Source: Chryseosolibacter sp964551035
Lineage (GTDB): Bacteria; Bacteroidota; Bacteroidia; Cytophagales; Cyclobacteriaceae
Length of the DNA: 64,000 nt
Reading direction: 5' to 3'
NCBI GenBank assembly: GCA_964551035.1
Contig: CAZKBK010000012.1
Coordinates: forward strand, 1-64,000
Shown: in pieces, positions 25,001 to 33,027 of the stretch
Numbering within the stretch: the first letter of the stretch is position 1
How the letters are laid out: each line of letters begins with the position of its first letter
The notes under the pieces: model-generated
What the model was told of the DNA's origin: nothing
What the model saw: the letters and a program-made list of their open reading frames with translations, nothing else
The model's database searches: none
Made by a program: the position numbers and the translations under genes

Positions 25001-26720
25001 CTTCAGTGGTCACGGCGTGCTCGACGACAGCCTCAACTTCTATTTTTCAACCTACGACCTGGATTTTCAACGACCGTCGGCACGCGGACTTCGCTATGAA
25101 GACCTGGAAGATCTGCTACACGACATCCCCGCCCGCAAGAAGTTGCTGCTGATCGACGCCTGTCACAGCGGCGAAGTCGACCGGGAAACGGATTCCGCCA
25201 ACGGGCAAACCTACTTTCATCGCGTGGAGGAAGGTGGCGTGACTTCGTTTTCGCCGCGGGGCGCGGAGTTGCTTACGGACGACAACCCCGCGGGGCTGCA
25301 AAACAGCTTTGAACTGATGAAAGAGATGTTTGCAAACCTCAACCGAAGCAACGGCGTGATGGTCATCAGCGCGGCAGGTGGACGCGAGTACGCGTTCGAG
25401 GGCCGCGACTTCAGCAACGGCGTCTTTACCTACACGATAAAGAAAGCGCTTCTCGACAACGAAGCCGACCTGGACGGACTGAACGGCGTTACGGTAAGCG
25501 AACTAAAGAAATACGTCAGCCGCGAAGTTTCACGACTGACCATGGGAAAACAAAAACCGACGACAAGAAAGGAAACGCTCCTTTACGATTGGGCGCTGTT
25601 CCAGGAAAGTGGCGGCCTGGCGTCGGACCAGGAAGCCACGCGTCTCTTCGAGCGCGCGGAACGACTTCTCAAAGAAGAAAGGGTTGACGACGCCGCTTCC
25701 ATTTACATGGACGTCGTCACACGGCTGAAAGGAACCGACAACTACGTAAACCGTGATTATTGTGAACTCTGTCACTACCTCGGGGGCTACTTCAACGACC
25801 ATGGCAACCCTGAACGCGCCCTTGAATTTTTCCAGGAAGAGGTGGGTGCCCGAAAACTGCTCAAGCGCCGAAGCGACGAATACATCGATGCCCTTTACGC
25901 CCTCATTGGCGCCAGCCAGTCGCTCGGGCGTAGCGATGAAGCCGCCCCGCTGCTGGAAGAGTTGTTGGAGGTAACAAAGATCGTTCATAAGGAGCGGAGC
26001 CTGCCCCACGCTTATGCGCTGAATTATACCGGCGTGCACCTGGCCAATCAGAATAAATACGCCGAGGCGATCCCTTATTACCAACGCTCGGTGGAAATAT
26101 TGGAGAAAGTGGGAAAGAGCGACACGCGCACCTACTCCGGAATGCACGAGCAATTCGAGAATTATGCGACCATCGTGGCCAATCTCGGTTACGCATTCCG
26201 GATAACCGGAGATCACCAGCATGCGATCGGCGCCTATGAACGCGCGTTGTCGACACTGGAAGCCATCGATAAAAAAACGTCACCCTACGCCTTGTATCTC
26301 AACGCGATGGCGATGTCGTACGAGGCGCTGGGCATCACTTCCCCGGCGGACTCGCTGTACGGCGAATCGCGGGCGTTGTTGCAGGCACTCGGCGACACGC
26401 TGCAGTCGGACTACGTCTATATCACCGAGAACCTCGCGCGACTAAAGAAACGCTCGGGAAGCTGGGACGCCGCCGATGTATTGTACGACGAAATCAGGAC
26501 CGCGCTCACCCGGATTGAAGGACACGACCAGGCGCACCGTGTAAACGTCCTCAACGACCATGCTATACTCAACCAGGAACTTGGCCGTTACGAGAAGGCG
26601 AAGGCTTTGTACCTGGAGTCCATCGCGCTTTGCAGGCAATGGTTGGGCGATGCCCATCGAAATTGTGAGACCATCTCGCGCAATCTCGAAAGGCTGCTGG
26701 AAAAAATGAGTCAGGACTAG
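22074..26720 (+). CDS. Exported WD40-caspase-TPR protein
   Basis: I place the start at the second ATG (22074), which gives a clean signal peptide ending RPSWAQ; an upstream ATG at 22038 is possible. The 1548-residue product has, in order, WD40-type beta-propeller repeats (about 30-745, with many S-x-D and VWD/IWN strand ends), an Ig-like segment and a caspase-like C14 domain (about 898-1140). The last part (about 1185-1540) is a run of TPR helices. The catalytic pair is His 980 (SFSGHG) and Cys 1030 (IDACHSG). Known bacterial C14 proteins cut after basic or acidic residues in regulated cell-death or stress pathways. It is convergent with the caspase gene at 26725, with four bases between the stops. 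Confidence 0.9.
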   Translation: MCGPSLIPIRALRAFCSLLVLLVTFIAARPSWAQDFQVAVPEGHASGIESAQFGGDGRYVLTTGKDKTVRLWETSSGHLLRTLRFEKDLYHSDIGQDGKFMLTITDSIKVWDITTGQLLYTLEGMSGKFLRGGKIIGSSVGDSLFLFDPVNGRHVYHPNDYGADLQVSPDGRLACFWNEFDERFGIFDLRAQRFLHHLTAAGGDVEQAGFSPDSKLLFTRSGDRTVTIWNAAAGRAITRIENESDVNGVSFTNDSQHFVIADDEPKLIFRSVRNGRPNRVLDTEAFSIDGVYFTPDDKYIITQGYEATRVWTMADFQPLWSIKPTEAPGVSPDSKLLLTYEYDGASASLWNIAQGELFHFLSRETMPVRFQRNLPDDRLLLSSIDQNAVVRVWDPARGDLKYELDRHDSGLSLESIHAEKNLLLTCSETDHTAKVWDGLTGEVRFTCYDTTTWYDQPSTFWNSAFSPDGNQVLINATKVNDDGDLDVFDTETGTLLYTKRSPGVSSRFLFHPDNRFLHYFVGDTMFLYDTPSGKLIRYFAGHSANVDNAAFNHDYSQIVTGANDGIIIWNVSGKILHRFGGFESHISSVGFSADGTRVIASSGEAIYVWDASTGRSLLKIETGTSLQTARFSPDDKRIASIDADEVLKVWDAGTGKLLHHLANPPLEYSYDLPILFSPDSRYAIINVYSSVRIWDMVTGTLAATAWAPGEDYAVILPSGYYQCSPGAARHLFFRNGTQTLAFEQLDLRYNRPDVVMQFLGDVTGEDNQVIREALAVAYDKRLRKMGIGQAEIEADVSVPTLRFVNEESIAAEQSSGDLKLHIRAVDTLYTLASLNIWINEVPVLGKDGIRLHARAGTIDTLVTVSLSEGQNRIEAAVTNEKGSESFRYPVFVNYTPAAPHTPKLYFVGIGINQYVDSTMNLNYAAKDIRDLAGEFSRRHPVCEIDTLINAMAVRENILSLKEKLRQTHVEDKVIISFSGHGVLDDSLNFYFSTYDLDFQRPSARGLRYEDLEDLLHDIPARKKLLLIDACHSGEVDRETDSANGQTYFHRVEEGGVTSFSPRGAELLTDDNPAGLQNSFELMKEMFANLNRSNGVMVISAAGGREYAFEGRDFSNGVFTYTIKKALLDNEADLDGLNGVTVSELKKYVSREVSRLTMGKQKPTTRKETLLYDWALFQESGGLASDQEATRLFERAERLLKEERVDDAASIYMDVVTRLKGTDNYVNRDYCELCHYLGGYFNDHGNPERALEFFQEEVGARKLLKRRSDEYIDALYALIGASQSLGRSDEAAPLLEELLEVTKIVHKERSLPHAYALNYTGVHLANQNKYAEAIPYYQRSVEILEKVGKSDTRTYSGMHEQFENYATIVANLGYAFRITGDHQHAIGAYERALSTLEAIDKKTSPYALYLNAMAMSYEALGITSPADSLYGESRALLQALGDTLQSDYVYITENLARLKKRSGSWDAADVLYDEIRTALTRIEGHDQAHRVNVLNDHAILNQELGRYEKAKALYLESIALCRQWLGDAHRNCETISRNLERLLEKMSQD

Positions 26721-26728
26721 CGCGCTAG
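26717..26728. terminator. Palindrome containing both stops of convergent caspase genes
   Basis: CTAGCGCGCTAG is a perfect 12-base palindrome. The TAG of the plus-strand gene (26718-26720) and the TAG of the minus-strand gene (26725-26727 read in reverse) both lie inside it. There is no T run, so a terminator role is weak. Confidence 0.3.
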
Positions 26729-28797
26729 CGCGAGGGAACGATTTTGAAAATGAATTCCGACGTATTGGTTCCCATCTCGCCCTGCTCGAGTTCCGCACCC
26801 CGGGTCGAGGTTCCCTTGTCGTAGGAGTCCCCCAACAGCTTCTGAACAGGCAAGGTGTTTCCGCGCGTGCGATACGCCGGAACGCGAATGGTGGAAGCAA
26901 GGTCAAAAGCCACCCCCGTGGAGATCACTTTGAAGGTCTCGGTTCCATAAGGCGGCGCAATGCGGATGGGATACTTCAGCACGCGCGTCTCCCCAGGGTT
27001 GAGCCTGAGTTCCTCAATCGGCGGTTCCACACGGCTCTGCCTTACCGAGGGAACGAGCGGATTGATTCTGCCGCTCGGCTCGATATCAATGACATTGAAA
27101 TAGGCTGGCTGGTCGCCGTGGTTGGTTAGCTCCAGGTACACGTAGGTGCTGGCGGGAATGTTGACGGTATTGCCTTCGTCGAGGTAGCCGGCCGGATCCA
27201 CTACATCGTTGAAATCCTTTGATCCCGCCTTCACAGGAAGCATGCGGCTAATGACCACGTTGTACGCGTCGTCGTTCAGGTCGAGTTCCCTGATCATGCG
27301 GCCCTGGGCGTAGTTGTGAATAACGTCCGTAACAAGCTTGACCGCCTCATCCAGGGCATTGCCCTTTACCCCCTGCGCGACCAGCTTCGAACCATAAGCC
27401 GTGCTGATGATGTCGAAAGCGTAGGTACCGCGCGTCTTGATGTCCTGGAGGATCACGTCGCTGCCTTTGCCCGCGACCTCCGCCATGCCCATCGCCGTGA
27501 TGGCTTTTTCGAGGGAGGAACGCAACGCAGGATCGGATATTTTATCGAGGCTTACCCGGACCACCCGGTCAGGGAGCACGGCGCCGGTAACAAATGCCCA
27601 CGCATCGACCGCGTTCTCCAGGGTGAGTTCACGGTCAAGCGTGACCGTTGCCGTAAAGTCTGATGCGGACGTCACTTTCCCGGTCGCGAGCGACTTCCCG
27701 TCTTTCGAAGGACCGCTTGCTCCCGCGCGTTCGAGAACGATCGATGTCCCTTCATAGACGTTCATCAACCGTCCCGCATTGATCGTCACTTCCGCGGGAT
27801 TGTCGATCGAAGTCACCGCGAAGTACTTCTCCTGCGGATGGAACGAGCCACCGAAGATCTCAAAGTCGACATCGCCTTCCAGTTGAGGCGTTTGTTTTGG
27901 CGCACGCGAGGCCATCTCTGACAGCAACGCGGCAAACATCGATCGATAGGTTGTCCCTTTCGGCATCGAGGCAAGCACCTTGCTGAGGCAATAACTCAGC
28001 GAGCCCACACCATTGCCGTTTTCGTCCTCGGTTTCATAGTTGACTTCGTGAGCCGACGCTCCGGAGATCACCACCAACTTTCCAAGGTTGTCGCCACGGC
28101 TCTTCACCGCGCCCTCGCCGATCATGCCGAAGCCACCGGCCTCCTTCGCCGACGGTGCCACCCGGGCGGTCGTGTCGAGCACAAACGGGTCTTCACCGCC
28201 ACGTACGCGGGCCGATCCGCGCGTTCCCGTTCCGGAGTGACACGCGTCCAGGATGGTGAGCACGTGCCCGTCCTTGCCGATGAGCCCGCGTATCTCGTTG
28301 ATCTTTGATCCAAAGTCTTCATCGCGAAGGTGCAGGCTGCCGTCGTACAGGCCCTTGCCTCCTCTCGAACGGTGATACCGGTGGTTTACGGGAGCGCCGA
28401 ATCCCACGATGGCCTCATCGTAGCCATCCACCTCGTCGTCGTTGTTGTCGGTGATCTGCTGTCCATGCGCAGATACGTGAATAACCACCATGTCGCCGGG
28501 TCCAACGCGCTTGCTAAGGCTCGTCAATGCCGCGAGAATACCTTCCCGGTCGGCCTGCTCGTCGGTCAACACGGTAACATTCTCCTCCTGGAAGCCGAGG
28601 CGGGTCAGGGCCCCTTTGATAAGGGGAATATCGTTCTGCGAGCTGATCTGCATCCATCCCGTAGCCCTTTCGTAATCGCCGATCGCAATGATCAGCGCGT
28701 GCTTTTCCGCGACAGCCGGAGGAGACGCGGGATTCTCCACGTGCTCAAACGAAAAAAAACTCAGAGAGGCAAAAAGGACAATCAACGTACGTTTCAT
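26725..28797 (-). CDS. Exported caspase family (C14) protein
   Basis: The 690-residue protein starts with a short hydrophobic signal (TLIVLFASLSFFSF). The caspase-like domain (about 30-310) has HALIIAIGDY, then VVIHVSAHGQQI (His 111), then TILDACHSGTG (Cys 186). The sequence between the two carries DDEVDGYDEAIVGF, the usual acidic insert of bacterial caspases of this branch. The remaining 380 residues are beta-rich, with YLELTNHGDQPAYFNVIDI and a C-terminal EFIFKIV strand, as in DUF4384-type tails. It is divergent from the ECF sigma gene at 28970 and shares its promoter region, which carries a GTTCA-n5-TGAAC palindrome. Confidence 0.9.
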   Translation of the reverse strand: MKRTLIVLFASLSFFSFEHVENPASPPAVAEKHALIIAIGDYERATGWMQISSQNDIPLIKGALTRLGFQEENVTVLTDEQADREGILAALTSLSKRVGPGDMVVIHVSAHGQQITDNNDDEVDGYDEAIVGFGAPVNHRYHRSRGGKGLYDGSLHLRDEDFGSKINEIRGLIGKDGHVLTILDACHSGTGTRGSARVRGGEDPFVLDTTARVAPSAKEAGGFGMIGEGAVKSRGDNLGKLVVISGASAHEVNYETEDENGNGVGSLSYCLSKVLASMPKGTTYRSMFAALLSEMASRAPKQTPQLEGDVDFEIFGGSFHPQEKYFAVTSIDNPAEVTINAGRLMNVYEGTSIVLERAGASGPSKDGKSLATGKVTSASDFTATVTLDRELTLENAVDAWAFVTGAVLPDRVVRVSLDKISDPALRSSLEKAITAMGMAEVAGKGSDVILQDIKTRGTYAFDIISTAYGSKLVAQGVKGNALDEAVKLVTDVIHNYAQGRMIRELDLNDDAYNVVISRMLPVKAGSKDFNDVVDPAGYLDEGNTVNIPASTYVYLELTNHGDQPAYFNVIDIEPSGRINPLVPSVRQSRVEPPIEELRLNPGETRVLKYPIRIAPPYGTETFKVISTGVAFDLASTIRVPAYRTRGNTLPVQKLLGDSYDKGTSTRGAELEQGEMGTNTSEFIFKIVPSR

Positions 28798-28883
28798 ACA
28801 GCGTTTTTCGGTTTACGGGAAATGCAAAGGTGAATAAATTCACTCTTGCGACTATGTTTTATTTCAAAAATGAATGATTTTTA

Positions 28884-28898
28884 GTTCAAAATGTGAAC
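28884..28898. promoter_or_regulatory. Palindrome GTTCA-AAATG-TGAAC between caspase and sigma genes
   Basis: The arms GTTCA and TGAAC are perfect. A related GTTCAC/GTGAAC palindrome occurs at 32105-32120, and GTGAACC or GAACC/GGTTC words occur at 35742 and 35812. GAAC is also the core of many ECF -35 elements, so this may be a self-regulated ECF promoter or a binding site for the local LuxR-type protein. Confidence 0.35.
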
Positions 28899-28969
28899 CA
28901 CAACCATTCCCTAAAATACCAAATTGATGGTATTTTTTGTGCCCCGATGGACAAACACGCAAGCGTCAA

Positions 28970-29548
28970 ATGGCGGAAGAACTGAACGATCTTTTCGAGC
29001 GACTGAAAAAACGCGACGAATCCGCATTCCTCACCCTTTACAAGAGTCACAAGACAGAACTTGTAGCCTGGATCAGGAGCCGGTTCAACCTGTCACAGGA
29101 AGCATCAACAGAAATATTTCAGTTGACGATGGTGACGTTTTTTGAAAACGTGATTAACCATAAGATCACGACGCTTACAAGTACATTGAAGACCTATCTT
29201 TATTCCATCGGAAAATACAAGGCGCTGGAGGCGCTCCGGAAACAGGGACGGATGACGCCCCTTGAAAGCCTGACGCCCCTGGGCGCTGAACCCGCCGACT
29301 TTACTCCTGATGAAACGGATGATGTGGAAGACGAGGAGAAGCGGTACGAAGTGATGGGCGTCAGCCTGAAGAAGCTCGGCGCCCCGTGTTCCGACATCCT
29401 TACGTCATTCTATTTCCACAGGGCATCCTTGCGGGAATTGAAGGACCGGTTGGGTTATAAGAGTGAAGAGAGTATCAAGAGTCAGAAGTTCAAGTGCATG
29501 GAGCGGTTGCGGAAAATCTATTTTGAACAATACAGCAGTCAGCGATGA
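28970..29548 (+). CDS. ECF-type RNA polymerase sigma factor
   Basis: From the ATG at 28970 the product is 192 residues (MAEELNDLFERLKKRDE). Sigma region 2 covers about 20-90 (AFLTLYKSHKTELVAWIRSRF, then LKTYLYSIGKYKALEALRK). Region 4 lies in the last 65 residues (ILTSFYFHRASLRELKDRLGY, then SIKSQKFKCMERLRKIYF). A TATTTTTTG word at 28931-28939 fits a -7 element and supports this start over the ATG at 28937. The gene overlaps the membrane TPR gene by 4 bases (ATGA), the arrangement expected for a sigma factor and its membrane regulator. It is a likely master regulator of the locus. Confidence 0.9.
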   Translation: MAEELNDLFERLKKRDESAFLTLYKSHKTELVAWIRSRFNLSQEASTEIFQLTMVTFFENVINHKITTLTSTLKTYLYSIGKYKALEALRKQGRMTPLESLTPLGAEPADFTPDETDDVEDEEKRYEVMGVSLKKLGAPCSDILTSFYFHRASLRELKDRLGYKSEESIKSQKFKCMERLRKIYFEQYSSQR

Positions 29549-30246
29549 GCCCGGAAGATTACGACCTGATCGAAAAAAACCTTCTTGGAACGGCCGCGCC
29601 TTCCGAGCAGGCGGCGTTGCAATCGAGATTGCAGGAGCCCGCATTCCGGCAGGCCTATGACGAGGTGGCTCACATCGCGCAGGACCTCAAAATACACGAG
29701 CGAAAGCGCCTCCATGATTTGCTCAAAGAAATTGAACAGCGCCAACCGGGCTCGTTTCCCTACCTGGCCATAGCTGCCTCGGTAGTCTTGTTACTGACGT
29801 TCGGGTGGTTTTTGTGGTTTGCGGGCAACAACCATGGCGATCTGTTCGATCGTTATTACGAGCCGTATGCCGCGCTGAAGTTTCAACGGCCCAGGGGCGC
29901 GGCCGATCTTTATAAAGCCAAGGTGCAGGCGTACAAATACTATCGCGCCGGCGACGATGACGCGGCGGTGGCGCTACTCGATTCCGTCCTCCTCAACCAT
30001 CCCGACGACGAGGAAGTGCGTTTTGTGATAGGGCTGTCCCACCTGGAGGCAAAAAACTTTCCGGACGCGATCGCCGCCCTTGAAGGGATCAACCGGTTTC
30101 CGGAAGCGCGCTGGTACCTCGCGCTGGCACTGCTCGGCGAGGGGCTCACCGATGTCGCGCAAACCACGCTGGAGGAGATCGCGACCGATGATACCGCCCC
30201 GAATCAGGAAGCGGCCATCCGGTTGCTCAAAGATTTGAATGAGTAA
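29545..30246 (+). CDS. Membrane-anchored TPR protein, probable sigma partner
   Basis: The 233-residue product has a cytoplasmic N-terminus (about 1-70) with the short acidic helix pattern found in anti-sigma factors. One membrane helix follows (FPYLAIAASVVLLLTFGWFL, about 71-92), then a periplasmic part with TPR-like helices (YKYYRAGDDDAAVALLDSVL, then LGEGLTDVAQTTLEEIA). The layout and the ATGA overlap with the ECF gene make it the probable anti-sigma or sensor protein. It has no classical zinc-binding anti-sigma motif (no HxxxCxxC), so this is an inference from context. Confidence 0.8.
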   Translation: MSPEDYDLIEKNLLGTAAPSEQAALQSRLQEPAFRQAYDEVAHIAQDLKIHERKRLHDLLKEIEQRQPGSFPYLAIAASVVLLLTFGWFLWFAGNNHGDLFDRYYEPYAALKFQRPRGAADLYKAKVQAYKYYRAGDDDAAVALLDSVLLNHPDDEEVRFVIGLSHLEAKNFPDAIAALEGINRFPEARWYLALALLGEGLTDVAQTTLEEIATDDTAPNQEAAIRLLKDLNE

Positions 30247-30270
30247 ACTTAACCCTGGAAACCGAAGGCC

Positions 30271-31209
30271 TTACTTTATCTTCTTTAACTGATCGACCAG
30301 TTCGTCGGAGTTGTCGTAGACTGACTTGACGACAAACGACTGCTTCGATGCCTCCTTCACGTCGATCTCAATGTTGTAGAGCCCCTGACCGTAAGAGGGG
30401 ATCAAGTCGTCGCGACCGGCTTTGATAAAACTCGAAGAGCGTGGTACAAGGATCGAATATCCGTCAATGAGCGCTCCCAGGGGACCGCGCCCGGGATCAT
30501 TGAGAAATGCCTTCTGCGCTTCCGGTTCGAGGGGAATGTCGCGTAGCGTCAGGTTGAAGAATCCGATCGGCACGTTGTGGTGAAAAGTTCCGTTATCTGA
30601 ATACCAGGTCGCGTTGATGGTGATGGCAATGTCCATGTTGATGGTTTGTTGCTTGCGATTAAACCAGGTCCACGGAATCCACGCTTTGCGGGCCGGTACT
30701 TTCGCCTTGGCGTAATTCAGTTTAAATTCCGCCAGGCGTAAGCGAAAAATGGAATTGTTGATGATCTGCAGCGGATCCGCCTTGTCGAGTTCGAAGAATG
30801 CGTAGAGCGCCGTATCGGACGCCATGCCTTTCTGCTTTTCGACCATTCGAAGCAGGGTGACACCGTTGAAGACCATGCCCTCCGGGTCAAGCGGCCCGCG
30901 GGTGGAAATGTTGTTGTAGAAGTAAAGCTCGTTCCGGCCGTCTTTGTATTCAGCGGTATACTTCTGTTTATCGATGTTGATCAGCATCTTGATGCCGTCC
31001 GCAGCAAGCGAGAGGCCTTTGCCCAGAATGTCTTCGGTAACGCCGCGCCCCGTACCGTCGCCCTGGTCATCGAGCCGGGCAAGCGCAATCACCTCGGGCG
31101 CTTCGTCAATCGCCATCGTAACATCTTCCCCTTCGGTAATGTGGGAATTCTTCGTCGCCACACAGCCCGCCACCAGCAGGGGTATCGCACAAAAAACAAC
31201 AAATCGCAT
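30271..31209 (-). CDS. Lipoprotein of unknown function
   Basis: The 312-residue product has a lipoprotein signal with lipobox LLVAGC (Cys 16). The mature protein is mixed alpha-beta with no repeats (GRNELYFYNNISTRGPLDPEG, then RKAWIPWTWFNRKQQTINMD, then GYSILVPRSSSF). The RKAWIPWTW and IAITINATWYSDNG segments look like a folded outer-surface or periplasmic domain. I do not recognise the family. It lies 78 bases after the small LuxR-type gene on the same strand, within the caspase/ECF block, so it may belong to the same regulon. Confidence 0.7.
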   Translation of the reverse strand: MRFVVFCAIPLLVAGCVATKNSHITEGEDVTMAIDEAPEVIALARLDDQGDGTGRGVTEDILGKGLSLAADGIKMLINIDKQKYTAEYKDGRNELYFYNNISTRGPLDPEGMVFNGVTLLRMVEKQKGMASDTALYAFFELDKADPLQIINNSIFRLRLAEFKLNYAKAKVPARKAWIPWTWFNRKQQTINMDIAITINATWYSDNGTFHHNVPIGFFNLTLRDIPLEPEAQKAFLNDPGRGPLGALIDGYSILVPRSSSFIKAGRDDLIPSYGQGLYNIEIDVKEASKQSFVVKSVYDNSDELVDQLKKIK

Positions 31210-31287
31210 AAGTCAGGTAATAAAACCAAAAATAGAATTAATTCTTCGACATCACACCTTTCCGGAAAAGATGACCGGCTCGAAAGT

Positions 31288-31506
31288 TCAGCACGGCTGG
31301 ACGATCAACCCCCTGGTGAGCGCCGATCGTATCAGCCCGGTCCGGTTGCGCGCGCCAAGCTTTCGCATGATGTTCTTGCAGTGTGTATTCACCGTGTGTT
31401 CACTGATAAACAATGAAACACTGATCTCTTTTGTCGTGAGTCCCTCAAAGACCAGGGACAGTACTTCCTTTTCGCGTCTTGTAATCATGGCTTTACTGTT
31501 TACCAT
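31288..31506 (-). CDS. HTH-only LuxR-family regulator
   Basis: The 72-residue product is little more than a GerE/LuxR helix-turn-helix: ITRREKEVLSLVFEGLTTKE, then ISVSLFISEHTVNTHCKNIM, then RKLGARNRTGLIRSAL. The usual N-terminal receiver or sensor domain is missing. A single HTH of this size can bind DNA as a dimer or compete with full-length regulators. It may be a stand-alone regulator or the surviving end of a larger gene; no upstream coding sequence in frame supports a longer form. It sits below a strong terminator of the next gene upstream. Confidence 0.82.
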   Translation of the reverse strand: MVNSKAMITRREKEVLSLVFEGLTTKEISVSLFISEHTVNTHCKNIMRKLGARNRTGLIRSALTRGLIVQPC

Positions 31507-31556
31507 TGATGAAGCGGCCGCGGCGTGGTGAACCCCAATATCCTTTAAAAAGACAT

Positions 31557-31585
31557 TAAAAAACCCCGGGGGATCTATCCCCGGG
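31557..31585 (-). terminator. Rho-independent terminator after the secreted-protein gene
   Basis: Read on the minus strand, a stem of CCCCGGGGAT paired with ATCCCCGGGG (a two-base loop and one unpaired G) is followed by TTTTTT. It comes about 30 bases after the stop of the gene at 31615-32055 and separates it from the LuxR-type gene. Confidence 0.8.
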
Positions 31586-31614
31586 GCTCAATCGATGAAT
31601 CTCCGGATCCTCCG

Positions 31615-32055
31615 TTACGGATGAAGGTTCCAGGTGTACTCGTAATTTGTCTCAGGGTTTATTGGACCCCAGTAGTAGTAGCTGCCATCATCAAACACCG
31701 CTTTCCCATAGAGTTTTGTGTTTCCGGGAACGGCCCAGGTCACACGGCGGTCGTAGGGCGCAAGGGTTCCGCGATACTCATCATCTACATAAATGTCAAT
31801 ATACCATCCGGTGTAGTTGTCGACAACGATATCCGAATAGTTGGGGCCATACACGTCTCCGCGCGACTTCGGCTCGGCCTTCGGCTTTTTGTCGTTGCCA
31901 GGCTTCTTGAGCTTGTCAACTTCTTTCGACTTTTCGGTAACTCGCTTGGATTCAATGGTTTCCTGCTTACGCTCCTTGTCCTGCGCCACCGAAGCAGTGA
32001 CGGAACACACAAGGAAGGCGCAGATTAACATCAGCACACTCGTTAGATTTTTCAT
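31615..32055 (-). CDS. Small secreted protein with charged linker and aromatic C-terminal domain
   Basis: The 146-residue product has a signal peptide ending TASVAQ. A highly charged Lys/Glu linker follows (about 26-65), then a compact beta-rich domain (about 68-146) with GPNYSDIVVDNYTGWYIDIYV, DDEYRGTLAPYDRRVTWAVPG and LYGKAVFDDGSYYYWGP. I do not recognise the family. The gene has its own terminator. Its upstream region holds the GTTCAC-AAAG-GTGAAC palindrome 50 bases before the ATG, so it is a candidate target of the local regulator. Confidence 0.75.
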   Translation of the reverse strand: MKNLTSVLMLICAFLVCSVTASVAQDKERKQETIESKRVTEKSKEVDKLKKPGNDKKPKAEPKSRGDVYGPNYSDIVVDNYTGWYIDIYVDDEYRGTLAPYDRRVTWAVPGNTKLYGKAVFDDGSYYYWGPINPETNYEYTWNLHP

Positions 32056-32104
32056 AATTAACGTTTAAGGGTTTAATAATTCGATCCAAAATTTAATTGT
32101 AAAA

Positions 32105-32120
32105 GTTCACAAAGGTGAAC
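32105..32120. promoter_or_regulatory. Perfect palindrome GTTCAC-AAAG-GTGAAC
   Basis: Two perfect 6-base arms with a 4-base spacer lie 50 bases before the secreted-protein ATG at 32055. On the minus strand the sequence reads TTTGTGAACTTTTAC, which has a -35-like GAACTT facing the gene. It is similar to the palindrome at 28884-28898. Confidence 0.4.
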
Positions 32121-32208
32121 CCAGGACGAAACAAATTTTTTTTTCACAAACAAAAAATACCAACTTATAGTGATTGATCATTTGTGCGGTTGCCTTATAC
32201 GGAGGCCG

Positions 32209-33015
32209 TTAGTCAACCTCCTGTAACTCGGGCCGGACGTACACGTTTTGCGACCGGTAAAACAATTCAATCTGTTCCCTTTCAAAGGCTTCGTCATTCA
32301 GGCGGCCAAGAACATCTTTAAGTTTCTTCACTTCCGTCAGGAACGCATCTTCCCAGGTCTTGTCGGCCAGGTAAAAAGTTTGAGATACTCCGGAGGCAGG
32401 CCAATAAGGTCCATTGCTCAGGTGCCAGGTGTAATGCCTGCCGCGCTCCATGCCTCCTGAAAAGGGAAAGACGATCAACAGCGTGTCCTGAAGGCCCGTC
32501 TTGACGACGTCCGCTCCGGTGTCATCGCGGATGGTGAAGTACGTAATGTCGGCATGGCCCCGCCACGAAAAGACGATGTCATTGCTGATGATCACTGCCG
32601 AGTCGAGCGGAAAATGAATCTCCCATTCCGACCGGCTTACCCCGCCCTTCGGGCGATTGGCCATGGTTGCCGGGTCGTGTCCATGATGCTCGCGCAACTT
32701 CTTCCAGACATAGGAGAAATAAGGTGTCGCAATGGCATCCGAGCGCCGCACCCGTTCGGCGATGTCGTCATGGCGATACTTGCCCTTTTCTTCAATCATT
32801 ACCGCAAGGCCATCTTCCGTCAGGATGGAAACGCGTGCCCCGGACGCGAGCGATATCCAATCGCGATCTCCAATGTTGTCGCCCTTTACCGCCTTCCGCG
32901 TCTCTTTCCCGTGGTGAACGTTGACATCGCCTGCTACATGATAGATGTAGAAGACCTGCCCTTTCGAGGTGAGGAAGCCCGCGAGCGCCAGTGTGCAAAA
33001 GAGTAAGGCTTTCAT
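32209..33015 (-). CDS. FecR-like secreted protein
   Basis: The 268-residue product has a signal peptide ending TSKGQ. The next part (about 21-85) reads VAGDVNVHHGKETRKAVKGD, then DWISLASGARVSILTEDGLAV, close to the FecR domain. FecR domains relay signals in the periplasm or bind surface polymers. Residues 130-230 form a second beta-rich region (DIVFSWRGHADITYFTIRDD, then GRHYTWHLSNGPYWP), and the C-terminus is helical. It is the last gene of a three-gene operon after the CHASE2 gene (12-base gap). CHASE2 and FecR domains are often linked in other bacteria, which supports the assignment. Confidence 0.7.
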   Translation of the reverse strand: MKALLFCTLALAGFLTSKGQVFYIYHVAGDVNVHHGKETRKAVKGDNIGDRDWISLASGARVSILTEDGLAVMIEEKGKYRHDDIAERVRRSDAIATPYFSYVWKKLREHHGHDPATMANRPKGGVSRSEWEIHFPLDSAVIISNDIVFSWRGHADITYFTIRDDTGADVVKTGLQDTLLIVFPFSGGMERGRHYTWHLSNGPYWPASGVSQTFYLADKTWEDAFLTEVKKLKDVLGRLNDEAFEREQIELFYRSQNVYVRPELQEVD

Positions 33016-33027
33016 TCCCTTCAGGTT

